In this document: positions 44,923 to 53,947 of the stretch, one piece after another
Position numbering within the stretch: the stretch's first letter is position 1
Layout of the letters: every line of letters starts with the position of its first letter
Origin: Mycobacterium sp. ENV421
GTDB lineage: Bacteria > Actinomycetota > Actinomycetes > Mycobacteriales > Mycobacteriaceae
DNA: 64,000 nt
Reading direction: 5' to 3'
Assembly: GCF_002887815.1 (NCBI RefSeq)
Contig: NZ_PDHO01000004.1
Span: 248,001-312,000, forward strand
Notes under the pieces: generated by a model
Database searches by the model: none
Told to the model about the DNA's origin: nothing
What the model saw: only the letters and a program-made list of their open reading frames with translations
Translations under genes and position numbers: made by a program

Positions 44923-45768
44923 TCAGGGCCTGCTGATTTCGCGGCGGAAGTCGTCGTCGGCGAGGAACAGCGAGGTGTTGTCGGCACGAAGGTGGCTCCA
45001 CCGCAGGTCCAGGCCACCGTCGACGAGCAGGGTTTGGCCGGTGATGTAGCCGGCGAGGTCCGACAGCAGGAACACGATGGCGCCGGCCTGTTCTTCCGGT
45101 TGTCCCCGCCGTCCCATCGCGATCGCCGCTCGGTCCCGTTCCGGATCGGGGTCGACGTAGGTGCGTGACGCCTCGGTTTCGGTAACCCCGGGTGCCACGG
45201 CGTTGACCCGTATGTCGTCGAGCGCGAGTTCGACCGCCAGGGTGCGGGTGGCCGCCACGATCGCGGCTTTAGCCGTGCCGTAGGCGATGTGGAACGGCGC
45301 GGTGTTCATGCCGCTGATCGAGGACACGGAGACAATCGAGCCCGGCCCACCCACTGCACGGATTTCGGCGGCCACCGCCTGGCTCATGAAGAACATCGTC
45401 TCGAGATTCGCGGTGAACAGGTCTCGCCAGTCGTCACGGCTGACCCGGGTGGCGGGCATCCACGTCGAGGGTGCGGCGCCGCCGGCAATGTTGACCAATC
45501 CGTGCAGTCGCCCCTCGGTGCGGCGCACCGCGGCCAGCACGGCTGCGATCCCGTCGTCGGTCGCGGCGTCCGCTGTCACGGGCACGATCGGCAGTCCCTC
45601 GGCGATCAGCGGGCCGATATGGGTGTCGAGGTTGTCCTGCGAGCGGCTGACGGCCACAACCGTCGCGCCGGCCCGTGCGGCCATGGCCGTCACAGCGGTT
45701 CCGATGCCGCCGCCGCCCGCGCCGGACACCACCACGATGCGGCCGTCGAGCCTGAGGAGATCCGCCAT
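44923..45768 (-). CDS. Short-chain dehydrogenase/reductase
   Basis: A 281-aa SDR of the classical type: VVVSGAGGGGIGTAVTAMAARAGATVVAVSRS, catalytic Ser-Tyr-Lys with VSVSSISGMNT and IAYGTAKAA, and a cofactor-anchoring [12 protein letters not shown]. It is the first gene of the twelve-gene minus-strand operon, expressed from the divergent promoter region with two GntR-type operators. The Rieske gene follows 12 bp after its stop. Oxidation of an alcohol product of the oxygenase is the likely role. Confidence 0.9.
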   Translation of the reverse strand: MADLLRLDGRIVVVSGAGGGGIGTAVTAMAARAGATVVAVSRSQDNLDTHIGPLIAEGLPIVPVTADAATDDGIAAVLAAVRRTEGRLHGLVNIAGGAAPSTWMPATRVSRDDWRDLFTANLETMFFMSQAVAAEIRAVGGPGSIVSVSSISGMNTAPFHIAYGTAKAAIVAATRTLAVELALDDIRVNAVAPGVTETEASRTYVDPDPERDRAAIAMGRRGQPEEQAGAIVFLLSDLAGYITGQTLLVDGGLDLRWSHLRADNTSLFLADDDFRREISRP

Positions 45769-45788
45769 ACCCTGCTTTCACTCACCAT

Positions 45789-45802
45789 TTTGTCCGGACA
45801 AA
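45789..45802. promoter_or_regulatory. Putative GntR/HutC-type operator 1 (perfect palindrome)
   Basis: TTTGTCCGGACAAA is a perfect 14-bp palindrome 21 bp upstream of the minus-strand SDR start, placed to cover its promoter. A GT-N4-AC core with T/A flanks is a common GntR-family operator form, and the UTRA-domain GntR regulator is encoded nearby at 47528-48268. A related, imperfect copy is at 45886-45899. Confidence 0.7.
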
Positions 45803-45885
45803 TAGCTGGACTCTGCCGAATGGAGAACATGATTCCGCAGCGGATATGGCCTCGTCAAGGGTGATCATGCAGAAATATGGCGCCT

Positions 45886-45899
45886 ATTGTCTGGACTAA
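45886..45899. promoter_or_regulatory. Putative GntR/HutC-type operator 2 (degenerate copy)
   Basis: ATTGTCTGGACTAA matches the perfect site at 45789-45802 at 11 of 14 positions and retains GTC-x-GGAC. It lies 23 bp upstream of the plus-strand GTG at 45922, so one site faces each arm of the divergent regulon. Confidence 0.58.
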
Positions 45900-45921
45900 A
45901 TCAGCTTGGTACGGTCACGCG

Positions 45922-47526
45922 GTGGAACAGAGGTCGCTGCGTCCTTCGCCTGGCCGCTTCACCCTCGTCCAACCCCCGGTGGTGGCCGAGGGCTGGACCA
46001 TCGAGCGCCGCACCGCACCCAGCCGGCTGTTCGGCGCCAACGGTCTGCGGACCGGTCCGGACGGTCGGGTGTACATCGCGCAGGTGACCGGCAGCCAGAT
46101 CAGCGCCCTGGACATCGGGACCGGATCACTCGACACGATCAGCGCCAAGGGCGGCGACATCATCGCCCCCGACGACGTCGCGTTCGACGATGCCGGGAAC
46201 CTGTACGCCACCGAGGTGATGGACGGGCGGGTCAGCGTGCGGGCCGCCGACGGCAGCACTCGGGTGCTGCGCGACGATCTGCCCTGCGCCAACGGCATCA
46301 CCGTGCACCGCGGCCGGCTCTTCATCGGTGAATGCCGCGAGGGTGGCCGCATCATCGAGCTCGATCCGGCCGGCGGACCGCCGCGCATCCTGCTGGAGAA
46401 CGTGCCCTCACCCAACGCGATGGAGGTCGGACCCGACGGGTTGCTGTACTTCCCGGTGATGGGTGCCAACGAGATCTGGCGCATCGACCCCGATGGCGGC
46501 GGCCCCGAAGTGGTAGCCGGCGGCCTGGGCGTGCCCGATGCGGTGAAATTCGACGCGAACGGCAATCTGGTCTCCACCCAGGTACACAGCGGCCAGGTGC
46601 TGCAGATCGACCCCCGCACCGGCGAGCACACCGTGCTGGCCAACCTCAGTCCCGGGCTGGACAACCTGACGTTCGTGGGGAACAGACTGTTCGTCTCCAA
46701 CTTCACCGGCGAGATCACCGAGGTCCTCGACGGCCTGCAGACCCGCACCGCGCTGCCCGGCGGGCTGAACTGGCCGTTGGACCTCACGGTCGGTTCCGAC
46801 GGTGTCGTGTACATCGCGGACGGCACCTACTTCTATGCACTAGGCGCCGATGGCGAACTGCAGACGCTCGGCATGCTGTTCAGCCCCGGCTACCCCGGTT
46901 TCGTCCGGGGTGTGACCGCGACGGGGCCGGGCGAATTCGTGGTGACGACGTCAGGTGGGCAGGTCGCGCGGTTCCGCCCCACCCAGGGCGAAAGCGATTT
47001 TCTGGCCGACGGATTGGACCAGCTCTACGGGGTGGCCGTTGCAGCGCGCGGCATCGTCGCCGTGGAGCAGGGCACCGGGCGGCTGGTGTCAGTGGACGCC
47101 GGTCGCACCGAGGTATTGGCGACCGGACTCGATACTCCGGTCGGGGTGGCGTTCGGGCCCGATGGCAGCGCGCTGGTCAGTGAACGCGGCCGGGTGGTGC
47201 GGGTCGATGGCGGCAGGATCGAGCCGGTCGTGGACGGATTGGGTTGTCCGCAGGGCATTCTGGTGGACGCCAACCGGCTCTACATCGTCGACGCGGACGC
47301 CAAGTCGCTGCTCGAAGTCGATCTGGACAGCGGATCGCGAACCACGATCGCCTCGGGTCTTCCGGTCGGCACACCACCTGGCGTCACCCCCAAACCGCTG
47401 CGCGGCATGCCGCCGTTCTCGGGTCCCCAGGGGCCGTTCGCCGGGATCGCCGCCGCGCCGGACGGCACCATATACGTCTCGGCCGATGCCGACGGCAGCA
47501 TCTTGGCCCTGCGCCGGAGCAGCTGA
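45922..47526 (+). CDS. SMP-30/NHL-repeat beta-propeller protein (putative lactonase)
   Basis: A 534-aa beta-propeller made of repeated NHL/SMP-30-type blades: GLRTGPDGRVYIAQV, PDDVAFDDAGNLYATEV, NAMEVGPDGLLYFPVM, PDAVKFDANGNLVSTQ, LDLTVGSDGVVYIADG, VGVAFGPDGSALVSE and QGILVDANRLYIVD. No signal peptide is seen. The family includes gluconolactonases and related Ca2+-dependent lactonases, so it could open the lactone expected from the BVMO step, which is inference. GTG at 45922 is chosen because the earlier ATG (45877) would put operator 2 within the coding region. Confidence 0.82.
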   Translation: MEQRSLRPSPGRFTLVQPPVVAEGWTIERRTAPSRLFGANGLRTGPDGRVYIAQVTGSQISALDIGTGSLDTISAKGGDIIAPDDVAFDDAGNLYATEVMDGRVSVRAADGSTRVLRDDLPCANGITVHRGRLFIGECREGGRIIELDPAGGPPRILLENVPSPNAMEVGPDGLLYFPVMGANEIWRIDPDGGGPEVVAGGLGVPDAVKFDANGNLVSTQVHSGQVLQIDPRTGEHTVLANLSPGLDNLTFVGNRLFVSNFTGEITEVLDGLQTRTALPGGLNWPLDLTVGSDGVVYIADGTYFYALGADGELQTLGMLFSPGYPGFVRGVTATGPGEFVVTTSGGQVARFRPTQGESDFLADGLDQLYGVAVAARGIVAVEQGTGRLVSVDAGRTEVLATGLDTPVGVAFGPDGSALVSERGRVVRVDGGRIEPVVDGLGCPQGILVDANRLYIVDADAKSLLEVDLDSGSRTTIASGLPVGTPPGVTPKPLRGMPPFSGPQGPFAGIAAAPDGTIYVSADADGSILALRRSS

Positions 47527-47527
47527 C

Positions 47528-48268
47528 ATGACACCTCCCGAGTCCGGCGACCACCGCTATATTCAGGTGGCCCGCACGCTGCGCAAGGAGATCGTGGACG
47601 GGGTGTATCCCGTCGGTTCTCAGCTACCCACTGAACACGAACTGTGTCAACGGTTTTCGGTCAGCCGGTATACGGTGCGCGAAGCCTTGCGACGGCTGCG
47701 TGAGGACAACCTGGTGTCGTCCCGGCCGCGGGCCGGCACCATGGTGGTGCCCAGGCCGTCGGCACACGCCTACGTCCAGGACGTGGTGTCCATCAATGAT
47801 CTGCTGGCCTTCGCGACGGGTGCCCGCTTCGCGATCGAATCGATCGCCATGGTGACCATCGACGACGAACTCGAGCACCGGACAGGGTTGGCGGCCGGCG
47901 AAGAATGGCTGGCGGTGCGGGGCTTCCGCGGCGCCGACGGAGCCGACGCCCCGGTCTGTCGTACCGAGTACTACATCAACCGCGCGTTCGCGGCGGTGGG
48001 CCGGATGCTGCAGAACCACAGCGGGCCGATCTTCCCGCTCATCGAGGACCTGTTCGGGCTCAGCATCGTTGAAGTGCGGCAGGAGATCTCCGCTGTCCAG
48101 ATCAGCGTCGAGCTGGCCGGCCGGCTCAAGGTCGAACCGGGTACACCCGCACTCGAGATGCAACGCACCTACATCACGTCTGATGGTGAGATCGCCCAGG
48201 TGACCGTCAATACGCACCCGGCCTCGCGGTTCCGCCACTCGATGACGATGCGACGGGTGAAGGGCTGA
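47528..48268 (+). CDS. GntR/UTRA (HutC-type) transcriptional regulator
   Basis: A 246-aa regulator. The winged helix (HRYIQVARTLRKEIVDGVYPVGSQLPTEHELCQRFSVSRYTVREALRRLREDNLVSSRPRAGTMVV) is a typical GntR head; the C-terminal part with VCRTEYYIN and IEDLFGLSIVEVRQEISAV is a UTRA ligand-binding domain. It starts 2 bp after the propeller gene stop. The neighbouring palindromes at 45789 and 45886 suit this DNA-binding type, so it likely represses both divergent arms until a pathway metabolite binds. Confidence 0.92.
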   Translation: MTPPESGDHRYIQVARTLRKEIVDGVYPVGSQLPTEHELCQRFSVSRYTVREALRRLREDNLVSSRPRAGTMVVPRPSAHAYVQDVVSINDLLAFATGARFAIESIAMVTIDDELEHRTGLAAGEEWLAVRGFRGADGADAPVCRTEYYINRAFAAVGRMLQNHSGPIFPLIEDLFGLSIVEVRQEISAVQISVELAGRLKVEPGTPALEMQRTYITSDGEIAQVTVNTHPASRFRHSMTMRRVKG

Positions 48269-48274
48269 CGGGCA

Positions 48275-49837
48275 ATGCGCACCGCGCAGCGTGACGCCGA
48301 ATTGGCCACCCGGGCCTACGGTTCCGGATTGTGGGTGCACGACACCCTGGCGGACGCGTTGACCGCCGCCGCCCGCGACACCCCGCAGCGGGAGGTTCTC
48401 GTCGACGGCCCGGTGCGCCTCGACTGCGCAACACTTCACAATCGGGCGACCGGGCTGGCCGGCGCGATGCTGACCCGGATACCCGCCGCAAGCGTGGTGT
48501 CGTTCATGCTGCCCAACTGGCATGAAGCGGCGATCATCTACCACGCCGCGACCGCGGCCGGCATGGTGGTCAATCCGATTCTGCCGTCGCTGCGTGACCA
48601 CGAGCTGGCTTTCATCCTGGCCGACGCCGATGTGCGAATGATCTTCGTGCCCGGCGATGTCGGCGGTCACGACTATGCGGCAATGCTCCAGCGCGTCACC
48701 GCGGCGCTGCCCCATCCACCGGTTGTCGTCGTGGTCCGCGGCGAACCCTTGACCGGGCAGCTCGCGTTCGACTCGCTGCCCACCCAGCCGGCGTCGGCCC
48801 CGGCTCTGGACCCCGACGCCGTCCGGATGATCCTCTACACCTCCGGCACCACCGGACGGCCCAAAGGTGTTCTTCACAGCCATAATTCGATTCACGCCTT
48901 GATCCGCCAGATCGGCAGACACTGGCTGATCGATCCGGGATCGGCATTCCTGGTGCCCTCCCCCATTGCCCACATCGGTGGCTCGATCTATGCGTTCGAA
49001 TGCCCAGTGCTGCTGGGAACCACCGCGGTGCTGATGGACCGGTGGGACTCCGACGGCGCGGTCGCACTGCTGACCGCCGAGCACTGCACACACATGGCCG
49101 GCGCGACGCCGTTCCTGCAGGCGATTCTCGCCGCCGCCCAACGCGCGAACACCCGACTACCCGAGCTGCGGGTGTTCATCTGTGGCGGTGCCTCGGTTTC
49201 GCCACAGCTGATCCGCACTGCCGCCGACTATTTCGAGCGGGCGGTGGTCACTCGGGTGTACGGCTCCACCGAGGTGCCGGTCACGACGATCGGCGCTCCC
49301 GACGATCGCGACCGGGCCGCCGACACCGACGGCCGACCCGGCATCGCCGACGTGACGATCGTGGACGGTGAAATCCGGGCCCGGGGTCCGCAGATGCTGC
49401 TGGGCTACCTGCATCCGGAAGACGACACCGACGCCTTCGATGCCGACGGCTATTTCCGCACCGGCGATCTCGGTCACTGGGTGGACGGCCACTATCTCGT
49501 GGTCACCGGCCGGGCCAAGGACATCGTGATCCGCAACGGCGAGAACATCTCCCCCAAGGAAGTCGAGGACCTACTGCTCGGCCACCCCGACATCGGTGAG
49601 ATCGCGATCGTCGGGGTTCCCGACCCGCGCACCGGGGAGCGGGCGTGCGCGGTGATCGTCACCGATCGGCCGCCGGGGCCAGACGTCGGCGATCTGCGCG
49701 ACTTTCTGCAGGCCACCGGTGTCGCGAAGTTCAAGTGGCCCGAGCAGGTGGTCGTCTGGGACGCGCTGCCCAAGAACGACGCAGGCAAAGTACTGAAACA
49801 TCGAATTCGAGCGAGATTGGTCGACGCGGATGAGTGA
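48275..49837 (+). CDS. Acyl-CoA synthetase / AMP-dependent ligase 1
   Basis: A 520-aa ANL-superfamily ligase. The AMP motif is [18 protein letters not shown], followed by [14 protein letters not shown] (A5), [42 protein letters not shown] and the catalytic lysine region [13 protein letters not shown]. Its order resembles cyclohexanecarboxylate- and medium-chain-type CoA ligases. It starts 6 bp after the GntR stop and overlaps the SDR gene by 8 bp. The acid substrate is unknown. Confidence 0.92.
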   Translation: MRTAQRDAELATRAYGSGLWVHDTLADALTAAARDTPQREVLVDGPVRLDCATLHNRATGLAGAMLTRIPAASVVSFMLPNWHEAAIIYHAATAAGMVVNPILPSLRDHELAFILADADVRMIFVPGDVGGHDYAAMLQRVTAALPHPPVVVVVRGEPLTGQLAFDSLPTQPASAPALDPDAVRMILYTSGTTGRPKGVLHSHNSIHALIRQIGRHWLIDPGSAFLVPSPIAHIGGSIYAFECPVLLGTTAVLMDRWDSDGAVALLTAEHCTHMAGATPFLQAILAAAQRANTRLPELRVFICGGASVSPQLIRTAADYFERAVVTRVYGSTEVPVTTIGAPDDRDRAADTDGRPGIADVTIVDGEIRARGPQMLLGYLHPEDDTDAFDADGYFRTGDLGHWVDGHYLVVTGRAKDIVIRNGENISPKEVEDLLLGHPDIGEIAIVGVPDPRTGERACAVIVTDRPPGPDVGDLRDFLQATGVAKFKWPEQVVVWDALPKNDAGKVLKHRIRARLVDADE

Positions 49838-50612
49838 TCCCCAGGTGGCGGTGGTGACGGGCGCAAGCAGTGGAATCGGATTCGCCTGCGCCACAACGCT
49901 CGCCGCGGCAGGCATGGCTGTCGTCGGCACCGGGCGCGACGCGGGCCGGCTGGCCGCGCTGGCCGAGGCGATCGGCGATCCCGACCGGGTGGCCACGCTG
50001 GCGGTCGACCTCACCGACGACGATGCGCCGCAGCGGATCGTCGAGGCGGCGGTCTCCCGGTGGGGACATGTCGACTTCCTGATCAACAACGCCGGGGTCG
50101 GCAGCCCGAAACCGTTACACGAAACCGACGACGAGACGCTCGACCACTTCCTCGGGGTCATGCTGCGCGCGCCGTTCCGGCTCGCCCGCGACGTGATCCC
50201 GCACATGCGAACGGGTTCGGCCATCATCAATGTCACCTCGACCTTCGCCGTGGTCGGCGGTCTGCGCGGCGGTGCCTACTCCGCAGCCAAGGGCGGCCTG
50301 ACCGCACTGACCCTGCACATCGCGTGCCAGTACGGCGCACAAGGGATTCGCAGTAACGCCGTCGCGCCGGGCGTCACGGTCACCCCGATGGTGGAGCACC
50401 GCCTGGACGACCCCGGCTTCCGGAAGATGCAGACGGAGATGACACCGCACACCCGGCTGGGACGGGTCGAGGACATCGCCGGCACGGTGGCGTTCTTGTG
50501 CTCCCCCGCAGGCAGTTTCATCAACGGCCAGACCATCGTGGTCGACGGCGGCTGGAGCTCCACCAAGTATCTGTCCGACTTCGCGCTGACCTCGCAGTGG
50601 GTCGCCCGGTGA
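49830..50612 (+). CDS. Short-chain dehydrogenase/reductase
   Basis: A 260-aa classical [56 protein letters not shown] (YxxxK is YSAAK) and a VVDGGWS C-terminus. The dehydrogenase is embedded between two acyl-CoA ligase genes; its ATG overlaps the end of the first ligase and its stop overlaps the start of the second (GTGA at 50609-50612). Likely oxidises or reduces a hydroxy/keto group of the pathway substrate. Confidence 0.9.
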   Translation: MSDPQVAVVTGASSGIGFACATTLAAAGMAVVGTGRDAGRLAALAEAIGDPDRVATLAVDLTDDDAPQRIVEAAVSRWGHVDFLINNAGVGSPKPLHETDDETLDHFLGVMLRAPFRLARDVIPHMRTGSAIINVTSTFAVVGGLRGGAYSAAKGGLTALTLHIACQYGAQGIRSNAVAPGVTVTPMVEHRLDDPGFRKMQTEMTPHTRLGRVEDIAGTVAFLCSPAGSFINGQTIVVDGGWSSTKYLSDFALTSQWVAR

Positions 50613-52078
50613 ACCTGTTCGCCACCCTCGATCAGGCAGCGGACCGCTTCGGCGACCGCGGCGCGGTCTACCGCGGCGAGCAGCAGCTGCACACCTGGAG
50701 CGAGCTCAAGCAGCGCGCGCTGCGACTGGCCGCATCGCTTCGGCGGGTCCACGCACCAGGCCAGCGGATCGCGATCGCCAGCGAGAACCGCGCGGAGATC
50801 ATCGAACTGTTCTACGCGGTGTGGGCGGCCGAGTGCGTCGTCGTCCCGGTCAACTTCAAGCTCCATCCCCGTGAGATGGCACAAATCCTCGACGACTGCG
50901 GTGCGGCAACGGTATTCGCTTCTCCCAAGATCGCGACAGAGCTGACCCCGCACTCCCCCGTCGGGGTCGAACAGATCGGCGGCCCGGACTACGACCAGCT
51001 GTTCACCGCCCCGCCCGCTGACGTCCCGGTAACCGACCCGTCGACGCTGGCGTGGCTCTTCTACACCAGCGGCACCACCGGCCGCTCCAAAGGAGCGATG
51101 CTGTCCCACCGCAGTCTCACCGCGATGACGGTGGCGCATCTGGCCGACATCGATTCCCCGGACGAGAATTGCAGCCTGCTGCACGCCGCCCCGATGTCGC
51201 ACGGCTCCGGTCTCTACATCGCGCCGTACGTGCTGCGCGGCGCACGGCAGGTGGTTGCCGCATCCGGCGTCTTCGACCCGGACGAATTCCTCGATCTTTG
51301 CGCGGCACACCCGGGATCATCAGCGTTCCTGGCGCCCACCATGATTCAGCGCCTGGTGGGCACCGGGCGCGAGGCTCCCGCCGCCCTCCGCATGATCGTG
51401 TACGGCGGAGGCCCGATGTACGTCGACGGCCTCAAGAAGGCGATGGCCGCGTTCGGGCCTGTCTTCGCGCAGATCTACGGCCAGGGCGAATCGCCGATGA
51501 CGATCACCGGATTGCGGCGCGCCGACCATGAACTCGGCGACGACGCGATCCTCGGGTCGGTGGGATACCCCCGTTCCGGCGTCCAGGTGGCCGTGCTGCG
51601 CGCGGACGGCGGCCGCGCCGAGCCGGGCCAGATCGGTGAGATCGTGTGCCGGGGCGACGTCGTGATGTCCGGGTACTGGAACAACCCGGCGGCCACCCGC
51701 GACACCGTGAAGCAGGGCTGGTTGTACACCGGGGACATGGGGTCGTTCGACGACCGTGGCTACCTGACTTTGCACGACCGCTCCAAGGACGTGGTGATCA
51801 GCGGTGGCAGCAACATCTATCCGCGGGAGGTGGAGGAGGCGCTGCTGGAGCATCCCGACGTGGCCGAAGCCTGCGTGGTCGGTGCGCCGGATCCCGAGTG
51901 GGGTGAGGTGGTCGTGGCGTTCGTCGTGGGCTCCGCCGCCGGCGATGTGCTCGACGCCCACCTGCTCGATCGGATCGCCCGGTTCAAACGGCCAAAGCGC
52001 TACCTCTTCGTCGACGACCTGCCCAAGAACAGTTACGGCAAGGTGCTCAAGCGCGAATTGCGCGCCCGCCTCGGGTAA
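50609..52078 (+). CDS. Acyl-CoA synthetase / AMP-dependent ligase 2
   Basis: A 489-aa ANL ligase with [64 protein letters not shown] and the C-terminal [16 protein letters not shown] at 50609 overlaps the SDR stop. Two ligases in one arm suggest activation of two different acids, or of an early and a late intermediate, in the same pathway. Confidence 0.92.
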   Translation: MNLFATLDQAADRFGDRGAVYRGEQQLHTWSELKQRALRLAASLRRVHAPGQRIAIASENRAEIIELFYAVWAAECVVVPVNFKLHPREMAQILDDCGAATVFASPKIATELTPHSPVGVEQIGGPDYDQLFTAPPADVPVTDPSTLAWLFYTSGTTGRSKGAMLSHRSLTAMTVAHLADIDSPDENCSLLHAAPMSHGSGLYIAPYVLRGARQVVAASGVFDPDEFLDLCAAHPGSSAFLAPTMIQRLVGTGREAPAALRMIVYGGGPMYVDGLKKAMAAFGPVFAQIYGQGESPMTITGLRRADHELGDDAILGSVGYPRSGVQVAVLRADGGRAEPGQIGEIVCRGDVVMSGYWNNPAATRDTVKQGWLYTGDMGSFDDRGYLTLHDRSKDVVISGGSNIYPREVEEALLEHPDVAEACVVGAPDPEWGEVVVAFVVGSAAGDVLDAHLLDRIARFKRPKRYLFVDDLPKNSYGKVLKRELRARLG

Positions 52079-52107
52079 CGACGTTCTCGTCTGCATAGAA
52101 TGCCGCT

Positions 52108-53019
52108 ATGTCCACCGATTACCGCTTCCTGACCTACGAAGAGCTCGATGACGGCCGCATCGTCCGCATCATGCTCAACCGGCCCGAGGCGCGCAACGCG
52201 CAGAACCGCGGCCTGCTGGTCGAGCTCAACGAGGCGTTCCTGCGGGCCGAGGCCGACGACACGGTTCGGGTGGTCATCCTGGGCGGTCATGGCCCGATGT
52301 TCTCGTCCGGTCACGACCTCGGGTCGGCGGTGTCGCGGGCCGAGTACACCCCGGGGCCGGACCAGCACCCGAGCTTTCAGGGCCTTGGCGCCAACCGGGA
52401 GGGCGCCGAGAAGCTGATGCTGCAGGAGTGGCATCACTTCTTCGCCAACACCCGCCGGTGGCGCGACCTGCGCAAGATCACCATCGCGCAGGTGCACGGC
52501 GACGTCTACGCGGCGGCCCTGATGCTGATGTGGGCGTGCGACCTGATCATCGCGGCCGAGGGCACCCGGTTCGCCGACGTGGTGGGCACCCGGCTGGGTA
52601 TGTGCGGTGTCGAATACTTCGCCCATCCGTGGGAGTTCGGACCCCGCAAGACCAAGGAGCTGATGCTCACAGGTGACGCCATGGAGGTCGACGAGGCATA
52701 TCAGCTCGGCATGATCACCAAGGTCTTCCCTCAAGACGAGCTCGCCGACAAGACGCTGGAATTCGCCCGCCGGGTCGCCGAGGTGCCCACGATGGCGGCT
52801 CTGCTCGCCAAAGAAGCGGTGAATCAAACCGTCGACAACATGGGCTTCTACAACGCGCTGAACGCCTGCTTCACGCTGCACCAGCTCAATCACTCACACT
52901 GGGCGCAGGTGCACGAGGAGGGCTGGCCGGTGGGCCTGGAGTCCGATGGCCTGCCGAACTGGAAGACCGCGCCGCCTATCGTGCCTGCGGTCAAGGACCA
53001 GGTCCGCGCTGAAGGCTGA
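52108..53019 (+). CDS. Enoyl-CoA hydratase/isomerase family protein
   Basis: A 303-aa crotonase-fold enzyme. RIMLNRPEARNAQNRGLLVELNEAF is the CoA-binding opening; FSSGHDLGSAV and ITIAQVHGDVYAAALMLMWACDLIIAAE hold the oxyanion-hole strands. Its length and the WALES-like C-terminal extension (LHQLNHSHWAQVHEEGWPVG) exceed simple hydratases, typical of a mycobacterial EchA subgroup. It completes a beta-oxidation set with the ACADs and SDRs. Last gene of the plus arm; a 30-bp gap separates it from the second ligase. Confidence 0.9.
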   Translation: MSTDYRFLTYEELDDGRIVRIMLNRPEARNAQNRGLLVELNEAFLRAEADDTVRVVILGGHGPMFSSGHDLGSAVSRAEYTPGPDQHPSFQGLGANREGAEKLMLQEWHHFFANTRRWRDLRKITIAQVHGDVYAAALMLMWACDLIIAAEGTRFADVVGTRLGMCGVEYFAHPWEFGPRKTKELMLTGDAMEVDEAYQLGMITKVFPQDELADKTLEFARRVAEVPTMAALLAKEAVNQTVDNMGFYNALNACFTLHQLNHSHWAQVHEEGWPVGLESDGLPNWKTAPPIVPAVKDQVRAEG

Positions 53020-53329
53020 TCGTCGCACACCTGCGCGATCACGGCAAAGTCCCGATTCCAGCTCACCTGAATCGTTCAAGTAGTCTCGGCGCTGTCACAG
53101 GCCGTGACCGATGAGCCGTGCGGTTGGGCGACTGCTGCCGACGTGCTGTGGACGATGCCTTGCCGAAATCCCTTGTTATAGGCTTTAATTCGCGGAATGC
53201 GCAAAGCGCGTTAATCGGATTAGCCTTATAAATCTTAAGATTTATGTTGTGCAGGACACACTTTTTCGCGAAACGTGGTGAAAAGCACAGACTTTGGTCT
53301 GCGCGCAAATTGTTGTTAGTTTCGGCCGC
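53020..53329. other. AT-rich non-coding spacer with cruciform-like palindromes
   Basis: About 310 bp between the hydratase and the NlpC-like gene, with no credible gene. The first half is ordinary; 53160-53330 is much more AT-rich than its surroundings. It holds a long imperfect hairpin (arms 53176-53184 and 53222-53231, inner arms TTAA..CGCG at 53185-53194 and CGCG-TTAA at 53207-53214) and, overlapping its right arm, a perfect 18-bp palindrome at 53228-53245. A promoter for the downstream gene or a regulatory/structural element may be here. Confidence 0.6.
53228..53245. repeat. Perfect 18-bp palindrome ATAAATCTTAAGATTTAT
   Basis: Self-complementary over 18 bases in a GC-rich genome and located 85 bp upstream of the NlpC-like ATG. 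Such a sequence would rarely occur by chance here. It may bind a regulator or extrude as a cruciform; nothing in the sequence decides between these. Confidence 0.7.
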
Positions 53330-53896
53330 ATGTTTGCAATCGCGACGTTGATGACTCTGATCAGTCAGGTGTCAGGCACGCCGTACGTCCCCGGCGGGGA
53401 CACACCGGCTGGCACCGACTGCTCGGGACTGGCCTCCTGGGTGTCAAATGTGGCCACCGGAAGGCCTGCCTTTGGCAGCCGGTTCCACACCGGCAACGAG
53501 GAAGCCGCCCTCCTCGCCCGCGGATTCCACTACGGAACCGCCCCCAATTCCCTGGTGATCGGCTGGAATGGCCGCCACACCGCAGTCACATTGCCCGACG
53601 GCACCGCGGTGTCCAGCGGTGAGGGCGGCGGCGTGCGCGTCGGCGGTGGCGGCGCCTACCAGCCGCAGTTCACCCACCACATGTACCTGCCGATGCTTGC
53701 CGATGCCATGCAGGATCCGCCCGCGCCGCCGGCTCCGGATGCGCCCCCGCCGGCTCCGGATGCGCCGGTGTTTGTCGACACCGTCGACGCGCCGCCGCCG
53801 CCGGCTGCCGACGTTCCTCCGCCGGCCCCCGACATCGTGCCCGTCGGCGCCGATATCGCCCCTCCGCCAGTCGATCCCGCCCCCCAGCCCGCATAG
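53330..53896 (+). CDS. NlpC/P60-like small protein with proline-rich tail
   Basis: A 188-aa protein. The N-terminal 110 residues resemble a papain-fold cell-wall hydrolase: GTPYVPGGDTPAGTDCSGLASWVSN contains the catalytic Cys in TDCSG and NGRHTAVTLPDGT the His. The mature C-terminal 70 residues are a repetitive Pro/Ala/Asp tail (PAPPAPDAPPPAPDAP and similar). It starts with a short hydrophobic FAIATLMTLIS segment that could act as a signal. ATG at 53330 is chosen. Likely a small mycobacteriophage-tail or peptidoglycan-related endopeptidase, but the assignment stays tentative. Confidence 0.65.
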   Translation: MFAIATLMTLISQVSGTPYVPGGDTPAGTDCSGLASWVSNVATGRPAFGSRFHTGNEEAALLARGFHYGTAPNSLVIGWNGRHTAVTLPDGTAVSSGEGGGVRVGGGGAYQPQFTHHMYLPMLADAMQDPPAPPAPDAPPPAPDAPVFVDTVDAPPPPAADVPPPAPDIVPVGADIAPPPVDPAPQPA

Positions 53897-53908
53897 AACA
53901 TCCACGAG

Positions 53909-53942
53909 TACGCCGCTCTGCCCACCCCGGCAGTGCGGCGTA
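53909..53942. terminator. Strong hairpin between convergent genes (bidirectional terminator)
   Basis: The arms TACGCCGCTCTGCC and GGCAGTGCGGCGTA pair at 13 of 14 positions around a 6-base CACCCC loop. It sits in the 51-bp gap between the stops of the NlpC-like (+) and APC permease (-) genes. There is no T-tract, as is common in mycobacteria, so termination would be of the tract-less type. Confidence 0.7.
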
Positions 53943-53947
53943 TATCG

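Noticed and set aside
45877..45921. ATG start for the beta-propeller gene at 45877
   Set aside because: It would include the second operator-like site in the coding sequence, and the leader lacks the conserved propeller start. GTG 45922 is better.
53294..53329. TTG start for the NlpC-like gene
   Set aside because: TTG adds 12 residues without a ribosome site, while ATG 53330 gives a hydrophobic N-terminus.
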